From Undaria pinnatifida (Eukaryota; Sar; Phaeophyceae; Laminariales; Alariaceae): a DNA stretch of 64,000 nucleotides. Below are positions 43,367-52,799 of the stretch, in pieces (the stretch's first letter is position 1; each line of letters begins with the position of its first letter). The notes under the pieces were generated by a model. The model did no database searches and was not told the DNA's origin. It saw nothing but the letters and a program-made list of their open reading frames with translations. The position numbers and the translations under genes were made by a program. The stretch is from positions 7,047,915-7,111,914 of the forward strand of contig JABAKD010000020.1 of the NCBI GenBank assembly GCA_012845835.1, read 5' to 3'.

Positions 43367-43769
43367 AACGCAAAGGGAACGATGTCGGGGAAAAAAACTC
43401 CCCCAACACCTTGAAAAATTTCGTGTAGGCGGCATAACACAGATCTCCACGAAAATAGCGCTCGACTGTCGGTCTCAAAAGCGAGACGACAACAAAACCC
43501 GTCGCTCTCGTCACGGTCGACAAAATAGCCGGCATAGTAACAACCGCAACGCTCACGCCAACACAGCCACAACTCCAAATTCAACAACGCCAATGGAAGC
43601 TTACGTCCCAGTGACACATGCTCCACCCGCTGCTGCGGCTGCGACTACACCAGCTACTTCCACGTCCTTCGCGACGTCTCCCTATCCATCTTCACCTCCA
43701 CTCGGTATAGGCCATCCGTTCATTGCCGCACCTCCGATCAACATCGCCACACAGCCCGTCGAATTCACC

Positions 43770-44074
43770 ATGACTGCGGACAGCGGGGCTTCTGGCCACT
43801 TCATCTCGCCAATCAGCTTCTACCTGGCATCGAACTCAAAATGTACCACTACGCACACCTGAACTCTCCTGTAACAATCAACGTAGCAGGAAACCATTGC
43901 CTTCATGGCGTTGGTCAAGGGGTTTTGGTCGTTCAAGTGTTGGACCATCTACGCTCTAAGCACTCCGTGCAGCTTCCCGCCACGATCGTACCAGGGCTAG
44001 TAAGACATCTATTTTCGAGGGGAGTAGCAGCAATGAACGGGATCAACATGATCATCGCCAAGAGCTCGTATTAG
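43770..44074 (+). pseudogene. copia aspartic protease region
   Basis: The D-S-G-A-S-G motif of retroviral-type aspartic proteases begins at 43779 (TADSGASGHFISP). Further along, HGVGQGVLVVQVLDHL matches the G-x-G glycine pair and following beta strand. A frameshift lies near 43850, before the second part. Confidence 0.8.
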
Positions 44075-44284
44075 GACATGGGTTCATTTACTGCACCCCT
44101 TCGTAAAGGCAGCCACTGCTCTACTCTGGATCATCTCGACCTTACCACTGATGCAAGTAGCCGATCCTCTGAGACAGCTTTTCCGACCGTTTCCGGCAGC
44201 AACTTCAAAACGGATTCCGTTCTCGCTGTTCACGCTTCTGCTGCTACTCGATTTACTTCCCTGTCTACACCCGTCCGTGCTGAC

Positions 44285-44830
44285 ATCTGGCACAATAAGA
44301 GGTTGGGACATCCCAATGGGCAGCAGGTGATGGCCAAGGTGAAAAATATCGCAGAGTGTGGGGTGAACGTTTCAGACACTTTATCGGCGCACAAAAATTA
44401 GTAAGAGCACTCGACAGAAACACCCTAACTAAGACGTCGCGACCTGACGCTTCCAGTGAACGTTTAAAGTTGGTGAATGCTGAACTTCTAGGACCAGTGA
44501 CGCCCAAGGCGATCGGACGACACGCCTACATGACGAAGTATACCGACCATCACAGCAGGCTAAGCGAGCAGTCTACGTCGTTGCAAAGAAACGTGACACG
44601 CTACACACCCTCGGTATATTCATTTAAGATCTAGATATCCCTCTACGGCTAAGGGTGTAAAATCTACATTCTTCTGATCAGGGGGACGAGTACACACCCG
44701 GGAGCTTTCAGGAATATTGCACAACAATATCTGCAATTCGCTTCGCCAGCTATTCTCGGCAGCGTACACGCTGCAGCAGAACGGTGTTTCCGAACGTGAC
44801 TGGCGCATTACTTTAGACATGGCTCGCTGT
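44285..44830 (+). pseudogene. copia gag-pre-integrase and integrase region
   Basis: WHNKRLGHPNGQQVM is the L-x-H-x-R-L-G-H-P motif of gag-pre-integrase with one His changed. The core is truncated and shifts frame; TSRPDASSERLKLVNAELLG and GRHAYMTKYTDHHSRL correspond to the start of the rve domain. YTLQQNGVSERDWRITLDMA corresponds to the P-Q-Q-N-G-V-A/S-E-R block, which includes the last catalytic Glu. Confidence 0.75.
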
Positions 44831-44994
44831 CTGTCTGTTTACTCAACGAGGCACACCTTTCTAAAACCTATAGAGGGAAATAGCTTCGACAGCAGTCTTT
44901 CCGATCAACCGACTACCGCACACGGCAAACGGCGGCGACACACCTTACCATCGTGTGTTCGGGAAGTATGCAGACCTCTCATTTTTTGAGGATC

Positions 44995-45132
44995 GCCGGC
45001 ACTTGGGCATTGGTGCGTGTTGGAGGGTATACCACCAAGCTTCAACCTAAGGCATGGGAAAGTGCCGGCACTTGGGCATTTGTGCGTGCTGGAGGGTATA
45101 CCACCAAGCTTCAACCTAAGGCATGGGAAAGT
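44995..45132 (+). repeat. In-frame 69-bp tandem duplication in copia pol
   Basis: Two adjacent 69-bp units, 44995-45063 and 45064-45132, start GCCGGCACTTGGGCATTGG or the same with one change, and end GGCATGGGAAAGT. They differ at only two bases by eye. Because 69 is a multiple of three the frame GGYTTKLQPKAWES is kept across both. Confidence 0.93.
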
Positions 45133-45589
45133 GTTCTCGTCAGCTGTGACATCGACAAACCTACCTCCCGCGTGTATGATCGCTTCACGGGAAGAATTTC
45201 AAGCTCGCGCAACGTCTCCTTCATTGAAGAGCCACCTACCGTTCTACCAACGGCAGACTCCGGGGGGCAAGAAACCGTAGGCCCCGATTTCGATTTGAAG
45301 CCAGCCTCCGATTTTTTGGACGACCATCAGAGCATCAAAAATGGCATGTCATCTCTAGAGGCTAGCCACACCGACACTGCTGTCCAGAAGCCGTTTCACA
45401 TGCGGCTGCGCTCGTCCACTTCTCACGCAAGAGCGCGTCAGCTGGCCCAACAATGCCAAGATTCTCCGAACTAGCAGTTCGAGGTCGCTTCGCAGTACAT
45501 CGGAGCTGTCGGGATGGACAAAATAAGCCCTCCGGCGTCTATTTTGGTACCCAACACGTACGCACAAGCTATGGCCTCACCACAAGCGG

Positions 45590-46300
45590 AAGAGTGTGAA
45601 GCAGACATGCACAAGGAGCTTAATTGTCTCGATGAGCATGAGGTCGCCGATTGCATTCCATCCACCAAGGTTCCTCCGGGCTGCTCCATCATTAGAACGC
45701 ATTTCTGGTCAAACCAGACGACAACAGACGGACGTTTCAAAGCAAGGCTCGTGGAAGAAGGTTGGGCTCAACAGCATGGACTGGATTGCTTGGCTATTAT
45801 TTTTGGTTCTGTTTGTCGCATCGAAAATCAGCATCTTCTGCTGGCTATTGCGGCATCAACGTGTTGGCGAGTTTTTGCCATGGGCGTACAAACTGCATTT
45901 GTTTCTCAACGGGAAACTTGAAGAGGGACGTCTGCAAGCACCAGGCTTCGAAAATATAGACGAGCGAACCATCCGACCGATGGCAATGAAACTGCGTAGA
46001 TCTTGCATGGACTTCGCCAATCTCCAAGCATTTGGAACAGCACCATCGACAAGGACTTGCGTGTGTAATGGGGTTTACATCTACATAATCTGATTCCTGC
46101 ATATACACAATAGGGATTGGGAACACGTACATCATGCTAACGCTTTTCGGCGACGACCTACCCATCACCGGACCATCAAATGCAAGCGTGGCCGATGTTG
46201 GAAGTATGCTTATGGAGAAGTTTGCCATGTCTGATCTCGGGGATGTGTCGCAAATTCTGGGCATTGAGGTGAACGATCGAATTCAGTCAAGGACAGTACA
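45590..46300 (+). pseudogene. copia reverse transcriptase region
   Basis: MHKELNCLDEHEVADCIP corresponds to the start of RVT_2, and GRFKARLVEEGWAQQHGLD to the K-A-R-L-V-A-x-G block. VFAMGVQTAFVSQRE stands for the D-V-x-T-A-F-L-x-G block with Asp lost. FGDDLPITG (46146-46172) corresponds to Y-V-D-D-L-x-x-x-G with Tyr-Val changed to Phe-Gly, and KFAMSDLGDVSQILGIEV to the D-L-G block. Two frame changes lie between these blocks, so no active enzyme is encoded. Confidence 0.85.
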
Positions 46301-46520
46301 CACTTTTGGTACTTGAGCGTTTCGACATGATGAGCGAACACTGCAACCCGGTACACGTTCCCGGAATAGGAAAGGAACTAGGCGCACAGCACAGCCGGAA
46401 GGAAGCGTACCTCTGAACGAGACAACGACTAAGCTCTATCAAGCCATTGCAGCAGAGAGGCCTCATTGATCCCAAACTACTCCGGAGTATTATATACGAG
46501 TTAAAGCGTCGGCGAAATGT

Positions 46521-47590
46521 TACAGCAGTAATCGGCACGGGGATATCGCACCAATAATCAATGCGATTGGAACCCCTTTGGTGCCCATGAAAAACGACAT
46601 ATTCAAATAAGGAAATTTAAACGGGTCGTCTTGTCGTCCATCTGCGACGAGCTAGCAGGAGCATGAGTACCCCATCGTTGTGCGCGCGTCCTGCGGATCA
46701 TCACGTTGCAGTTTTGGACACATGTCTAATTATGTGTCCATGTTCCAATTGAGCGGCTCGGGATGTTTCCTGTTTGTTGTTGCTGATGCCGAAATCGTCA
46801 ATTTCGTTGGTCGTTTTTCTTCCGAAACACCACACCGGTTTGGTGTCAATATTATTGATACGGTGGAGGGCTTCGAATAATGCCGGTCACAAGGTGTTAC
46901 TGATCTCATCGATGCCGGTGGAATCGCCTAGCACGACTGGAGCCCTCGATATTATTGCGGGTACCGGCATTTTTGGCAACGGCACTCAATAATGCCGGTT
47001 ACCGTCCGGGCTCTGTATTTTTTCATGAACTTTTAAAAATAAATGCTCAATTCCGTCTACGAGTATTATCTTTGCACTTACTTGCTCTTTCTCGTCTCCG
47101 TTCGTGGATGTAACTTAGATCCAGGGCCACTAAGCAGATTCTTCTCCCCTCTCCCCACTAACTACACTGTACGTACGTGTTCTCATTGCTACCATACCGC
47201 GAGGAGACTTCAGCCCTTCCCCCTCGTCGACTCTCATCGAATTGCGTAGTAGTGGACTTTTTGAGTAAATATATATGCGAAAATATAAAGCAATGAGTGG
47301 AATTGAGTCGGTGTCAAGAAAGCGACACGCCGGGCTCTGCAATCTTGTGCACTCGTGTAACGGTGCGCGCAAGATTCCACAAGATTCGTGAAGACTGCTG
47401 CATAGCACGGCAAGCCGCACATGCTCATCACAAGTGCAGTATTCCGCTTATCGATGGATCACGATGAAGCACACCTGTCTGCCTCCACATCTTGCCGACG
47501 TCCATCCCCGTCATCAGAGCCATCTTTGTAATCCCCATCCATGTGGCACTAAATCTGGCCTTATATTTTAAATATGACACACTCCAATCC
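46521..47590. other. No gene recognised; possible copia 3' flank
   Basis: Words AATGCCGGTCAC, GATGCCGGTGGAATC and AATGCCGGTTACCG repeat at 46880-46995, some in inverted order. A copy of the pyrimidine-rich repeat (see 52020-52390) lies at about 47095-47245. A 3' LTR was not identified. Confidence 0.45.
47095..47245 (+). repeat. Dispersed pyrimidine-rich repeat, copy 1
   Basis: Contains CTTAGATCCAGGGCCAC, CTTCTCCCCTCTCCCCACTA and CCCTCGTCGACTC in the same order as the copies at 52020 and 52225. Diverged in the middle. Confidence 0.6.
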
Positions 47591-47596
47591 TATCGC

Positions 47597-47630
47597 CCAT
47601 CAATAGTGCCGGTATCGGCACTATTGATGG
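47597..47630. other. Perfect 15-bp stem hairpin
   Basis: CCATCAATAGTGCCG, loop GTAT, then CGGCACTATTGATGG: 15 of 15 bases pair. It lies immediately before the triplicated unit. Confidence 0.95.
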
Positions 47631-47631
47631 A

Positions 47632-48160
47632 ATCTCCAATCTCCAGACGGTATCGGCACTAATCGTGCAGGAATGTTTTGGTGTGCCGCATAGCGCCGGT
47701 TGAGTCGGTTGGCACGTCCCCAGCCCCCTACTGTACCACCCATGAACGCCGGTCGCGAACAGGGTGCATGTGAACTTGATGACTCGATCTTATTATTATG
47801 ATCTCCAATCTCCAGGCGGTATCTGCACCATACATAGTCTAATCGCAACAATGTCGGTGTGCCGCATATTGCCGGTTGAGTCGACTGGCACGTACCCGTA
47901 CTATTCACAGCCCCCCACTGTACCACCCATGAACACAGGTCGCGCACAGGGTGCATGCGAAGTTGATGACTCGATCTTATTATGATATCTAATCTCCAGG
48001 TGGTATCGGGGCACTAGTCTAATCGCACCAATGTCGCGGTGTGCTGAGTAGTGCCGGTTGAGTCGGCTGGCACGTACCCGTACTAATCGCAGCTGCTCTC
48101 CACTGTCCCACATCCGTGAACGCCGTTCGCGAACAGGGTGCATGCAAATCTGGCTCGATG
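47632..48160 (+). repeat. Triplicated ~175-bp unit
   Basis: Three head-to-tail units start at about 47632, 47801 and 47987, each with ATCTCCAATCTCCAGGCGGT-like, GTGCCGCATAGTGCCGGTTG, GGCACGTACCCG and ACAGGGTGCATGCGAA-like words in order. Lengths vary (169-186 bp) from small indels. Confidence 0.9.
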
Positions 48161-49320
48161 TTAATCTGGACCAAATATATAGACTAGACTGTATTGAATC
48201 ACCCATTAAATGAACGCTCTTTGGCAATAATTCACTAGTCTAGTCTATATTGTATACCTGGTATAATGAACGTGATTGGGATGCAGAGTTTCGGCGCAAC
48301 TTGCCAGGTCGGTTCAAAATATAGTCTATAGTCTATATACAGTTAGTATACGTGTATACAAAACTACAGCACATTCTATCAACTACGAGTGTAAATATAT
48401 TTAAAGTGGAGATTGAACTCAAGTGCTGCCCGCTTTCTTTTAGTTCGGGACCCCACTTAAGCGCAGTGACATATGCTTGATACGACCTCGTCCCGCTCCT
48501 TCGTTTTGAGTTTGGCGGTGGTAGTATTATACGGTATACGCCTCCTCTGTGTCACTGCGTAGAGCAGGTCAGCACGGGAGAAATTGGTACCAGCACAACG
48601 CCAATAGACTACAGTAATAGAGTTCTGCGATGCAATAATATTACATTGTATGGTTTGTAGTCTTGTCCTGTTGTACTACTACTGGTTCGAGGGAGGTTGT
48701 GCTATAGACTACAGATCACAGGGCTACGATGGTCGAAAATACTCTTGAGCGTCTGATAACTGACATTTTATATTGAACTACATAATGTACAGTAATAGTA
48801 CTATTTAATAATCCATAACCAAGTGTGCCGTGATAGCCGGGCATTTTTTTTTTTTTTTTTCACGCTTCTACTTTCCAGATCTTCTGGGCAAGCCGTGGTC
48901 ACAGGTGTCGTGCCTTCTTCCCCCCGGTTCTTGCCTTCAATTTTTATCGCGCATAGGATTCAGCAATCCAACTGCTCGTCGATTTTTCATCGAGTGTTGC
49001 TGACTCACGCTCTCGCGCTTTCCGCAAGTCAATTTGTACACAAGAAAAAGTCCCCACGAATTTGTACGAGTACTTTTTCTTGTATGCACTCAGGGGGATT
49101 CGAATTCACGAAACTGACCCATATTATAAAAAATGAAAATAATACTCCGGAGTATTATATTATACCAGGCTCGAGGATAACCTGATACGCCACCGGGACG
49201 ACCGGCTAAAAAACAACGTACTGGTATAGTACAACATAACATATTATATGTAAACGCGAACACGTGGATACATTGAGCGCAACTATCGTATGAATCCTAC
49301 TATTATTCAGGCACAGTACC
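48161..49320. other. No gene recognised
   Basis: AT-rich with many TAGTCTA/TAGACTA words (for example around 48180, 48232, 48322, 48608 and 48702). A diverged copy of the pyrimidine-rich repeat lies at about 48875-49015. Confidence 0.5.
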
Positions 49321-49322
49321 GG

Positions 49323-49400
49323 CCGCCTCGGTGGTGTAGTGGTTACCCGCGAATGCCATAAATAGTAGCGTTGGTCCTTGAGTTCGATTCCCACCGTGGT
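49323..49400 (+). mobile_element. tRNA-derived SINE-like head
   Basis: TGGTGTAGTGG (49333-49343) fits the pol III A box and AGTTCGATTCC (49380-49390) the B box, about 37 bp apart. The T stem is poorly paired and the acceptor and anticodon arms do not fold properly, so this is not a working tRNA. CTCGGTGG and CCACCG near the ends can pair. Following sequence (49400-49560) may be the SINE body. Confidence 0.55.
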
Positions 49401-49499
49401 GAGATTTTGGCTTTATTTGCAAAAAAAACGCGAAAAATAAAAGGATGAACTATTATCAATAACCAGCTGCTGAGAGCGCCAAGCAGCGTGGGTATAGAC

Positions 49500-49690
49500 A
49501 GGTATAATAATTCGACGCGAGTCGACGAGGGAAGAAAATGCTGAATTCTTATCGCGATAAAAATGAAGGCCCGTACCGTAGTGGGGAGGGGGGAGGAGGG
49601 CCCGCCTTGTGACCCCGGATCTGAGTTGCTCACTACTGGCATGGAGGGCGAGGAGAGTAGTGCGGGGATAATAAAGGGGGATGGAAAAAA
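49500..49690 (-). repeat. Dispersed pyrimidine-rich repeat, reverse copy
   Basis: Reverse complement of the type at 52020-52180: GAATTCTTATCGCGATAAAA, GGCCCGTACCGTAGTGGGGA and GACCCCGGATCTGAG. Followed by an A-rich tract (49685-49717). Confidence 0.8.
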
Positions 49691-49740
49691 AGAAAAAAGA
49701 AAAAAGAAAAAGACAAAAGTACCGCACCGTCCCGAGTCCC

Positions 49741-49793
49741 AGGTTAGTGCAGCACCCACTAGACGTCCCAGGTTAGTGCAGCACCCACTAGAC
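49741..49793. repeat. 29-bp tandem pair
   Basis: GTCCCAGGTTAGTGCAGCAC followed by CCACTAGAC is present twice with no spacer (about 49736-49764 and 49765-49793). Confidence 0.85.
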
Positions 49794-49799
49794 TAATGT

Positions 49800-50699
49800 T
49801 GTCGGGGTTTTCTTCTGGCACGGCACAGCATCAAGAAGAGACAAGCCACTTCTGTACGATGTCCGTTTTACGCTTTGACTTACTACCAGTAAAACTCACG
49901 CCCCGGTCGCGTGACCTGCTAATTAACCACTGACGACGTATGATGTAAACGTGCCGTCGACAAGTCTGTACTCTCGGCTGCCAGGAATGGCACGCTATAT
50001 CGCTCAGATAAGGTGCCAAAATAATTTGTGTCCGCGTATATAATCTTGGTAGGCACTAGATTGCAGTCTGGGCGTCGGAGATCGTCGAGTGCAAGGGGCA
50101 CATTCTGCATCATCAGCACCCCGCCCCCTTCGCCCACCGGCGACACACTCTTCATCCGACCTCAGGCAACTTGTCGTCGCTCAAGAGAACCCCGTCCTCA
50201 CATCCAACCAAATACTCCGCGCTTGAGTACATACCTGCTTCCTGGTCGACACGCCCTGTCCACAACACGGTGATTACGTGTGATGATATCTGATGATGCG
50301 TGATGGCAGTTTCGAAGTCTCTTGGTGTTGTTCTCGTGGAGTGATGCCTGCAGTTTGTATATTTTGGTGTAGTGATGGCGGTTATATATGATATATATAT
50401 ATGTATGTTGCTGCGGTTATTTCTGTGTGCGTAGCATTGTGTACTCCTCAATCTGTGGGTGTTGAAGGCTTTTCGATTCAGAGCGTGCGTGTCGTGACCG
50501 CTGCACAAGCAACGTCAATACTCCACACATTCGCCAGTAGTACCGGTTGTATGGGCCTCGCTTGGTGGCCCCCGCCGACGAGAAGACAGGTACTCCGAGC
50601 GGATGCATGTAGACCGCGATATCTTAGAATGTTTGGTTGAAAATGCGCAGCAGGCGAACCTAAAAGCCCTTTTCCTTCAATGAAGCGCAACGATACCTC
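49800..50699. other. No gene recognised
   Basis: Scattered short frames without motifs, and a short TATATATA tract at 50385-50404. Confidence 0.5.
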
Positions 50700-51470
50700 A
50701 TAATATTATAAACGTAAAAATAGACTCCTCCAGCTGTGAGATCGAAGATTTCGTCGAAACTCATCTTTGCAAGCTGTGTGTGATACTCCGATCGCCCGTA
50801 TTACGGGTTGTGTGTCCTCATTAAGGATATAGGTCGGCGACTCCCCTTGCAACTACAGTTTAGACTATCAGGGTCAACAGGGTGACAGGGTACATATATA
50901 CATCCGCACCATCGCCTAGACCTAGCACCACGCGTATAGCAAACCCCTACATCTATGCCACCTAGCCCCCCCCAACCCCCGCCCCCCGCCCCCCCCCACC
51001 ACATTTCCCCCCCCTCCCCCACAGGAAGGTTTTATAGTTTCCACGCATAAATTGAGCTGCCCCACCCGTCCCCTCCCCCCCCCTCCCCCCCTCCCGCCCC
51101 CCTTTTGATCAAAATCAGGCCCCCACGTCCTTCAAAACTCCGCCCTCCCCTCACCGGTTACTCGACTTACAGGATTCACTTGATAAACTGATGTATTTCC
51201 TTCCACAGCTGTCAGATTTTGTCCCCCTCAGAAACGGGTTTTATAGTTTCCGCGCACAGACTGACTAACGTCACCCTGTTTACCCTGATAGCTACACTGT
51301 AGTTGTAAGGGGAGTCGGCGACCTATATCCTTAATGAGGACACACAACCCGTAATACGGGCGATCGGAGTATCACACACAGCTTGCAAAGATGAGTTTGG
51401 ACAAAATATTCGATCTCACAGCTGGAGGAGTGTATTTTAATTTTTATAGTATACTACTACTGTGTGTACA
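50700..51470. repeat. Composite repeat, forward and reverse copies
   Basis: A forward module 1 (50725-50890) faces a long reverse copy (50890-51470) that carries, in order, the CTAGACCTAGCACCA module, C-rich runs, TTTTGATCAAAATCAGGCC, the CTGTCAGATTTTGTCC module and module 1. The reverse copy is the cleanest full-length version in the window, about 580 bp. Confidence 0.88.
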
Positions 51471-51512
51471 GCTAGTACGTGCTTAGGGCATTCTACAGCA
51501 ACAGCAGTTACT

Positions 51513-51560
<48 letters not shown>

Positions 51561-51561
51561 C
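51513..51561. repeat. (TAG)n microsatellite
   Basis: About 16 uninterrupted TAG/GTA units. Confidence 0.97.
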
Positions 51562-51752
51562 AGTTAACCTGGTACTACCGGTATTGAATATTAACACCTT
51601 TGTAAAAATACCAGGTACGAGGTACTGGATCCTGGATATAGTATATGTAGACTAGACTGTAAATAAATGTACGTTTAATTGCAGTGGAGGCTACGGGTTT
51701 AGGGCGACATGCTTAAGAAAAATACAGAGATATACCAGGTAGTCTATAATAT

Positions 51753-51905
51753 AGCTGGAGTGTATTTTAATTTTTATAATATAAAAATTGAACATACACT
51801 CCAGCTATGAGATCGAGTATTTCGTCGAAACTCATCTTTGCAAGCTGTGTGTGATACTCCGATCGCGCGTATCACGGGTTGTGTGTCCTCATTAAGGATA
51901 TATGT
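51753..51905 (+). repeat. Module 1 copy with head-to-head terminus
   Basis: AGCTGGAGTGTATTTTAATT then TTTATAATATAAAAATTGAA and CATACACTCCAGCT form a ~54-bp near-perfect palindrome (51753-51806), where the end of one module 1 meets the start of another. The forward module then runs to AAGGATAT at about 51901. Confidence 0.85.
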
Positions 51906-52019
51906 ATATAGACTATAATAAGAGGTCAAAATCGCGGAGTACGTGGTTGGTTGGGGTATTACATCGCAGTATTGTAGCAACACCTACCTGCTGACATTTT
52001 TTTTTTTTCATCCCAAATT

Positions 52020-52390
52020 CATCATCCTGGCACTGGTCTTGCGCTCCCTGCCAGTAGTAAGTACCTCAGATCTGGGGTCACATAGCGGTCCCTTCTCCCC
52101 CCTCCCCACTACGGTACGGGCCTTCACTTTTATCGCGACAAGAATTCAGCATTTTTTTCCCTCGACGACTCGTTTCGATTTTCTTTTTATTTTCTTTTAT
52201 TTTTCTTCTTGATCCCATTAACAGTTAAAAAAATCCTCGCGCTACTCTCGTGCTCCCTCCCAGTAGTAGCAGCCCAGATCCGGGGTCACATGACGGGCCC
52301 TCCTACCCCCTCCCCACTACGGTACGTGCCGTCAATTTCTTTATTGAGAGGAGAATGAGGCATTTTCTTCCCTCGTCGACTTGCGTCGAA
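52020..52390 (+). repeat. Two tandem copies of pyrimidine-rich repeat
   Basis: Copy at 52020-52180 and copy at 52225-52390 share CCAGTAGTA, CCTCAGATCTGGGGTCACAT-type, CCCCTCCCCACTACGGTACG and TTCCCTCGTCGACT words. Confidence 0.85.
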
Positions 52391-52544
52391 ATTGTAATGG
52401 ATAACATAAATAGCAAATCTGGTTTGAATTAATATCGGGGCTACGGTGTCAGAGCTACAGGTTTAGGAGAAATGCATGCAGGTAGAGGTCAAAATCGCTT
52501 GGCACACCTTCATCGGTTTTGGCTAAATACCCCGATCCCCTCTT

Positions 52545-52790
52545 GTATTATAAATATATTCAAGATACACTATAACAACAGCTGTGAGAATGAAGATTTC
52601 TTCGAAACTCAAATTTGCAAGGTGTCCGTGATACTCCGACCGCGCGTGTTGCTGGGTGTGTGTCCTCATTAGTCTAAGGATATAGCTCGGCGACTCCCCT
52701 TAGAACTAGCTTGTACCAGGTGAACATGTTGAATTTAATCAATCTGTGCAACCCGTTTTTTGAAGGGGACACACATTGACGGCTGTTGAA
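52545..52790 (+). repeat. Composite repeat, diverged forward copy
   Basis: Modules 1 and 2 can be followed (ACAGCTGTGAGAATGAAGAT, TGTCCTCATTAG, ATAGCTCGGCGACTCCCCTT, GGACACACATTGACGGC), with clear divergence. Confidence 0.75.
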
Positions 52791-52799
52791 CGCACCTGT

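Larger units (their letters stand above)
42310..46520 (+). mobile_element. Decayed Ty1-copia LTR retrotransposon
   Basis: Fragments in Ty1-copia order on the plus strand: gag (42310-43366), aspartic protease (43770-44070), gag-pre-integrase and integrase (44285-44830), reverse transcriptase (45590-46300). Integrase ahead of reverse transcriptase is the copia order, not gypsy. Stops and frame changes separate most of them (for example at 42823, 43862, 44072, 44401 and 45474). The RNase H end fades out by about 46520. LTRs were not found with confidence. The element is dead and carries a nested repeat in gag and an in-frame 69-bp duplication in pol. Confidence 0.85.

Noticed and set aside
47632-48160. 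Tandem units as a CRISPR array
   Set aside because: Units are ~175 bp, diverged along their whole length and without short conserved repeats or unique spacers; the genome is eukaryotic.
49323-49400. Functional tRNA gene
   Set aside because: A and B boxes exist but the T stem and acceptor stem do not pair properly, so it was called SINE-like.
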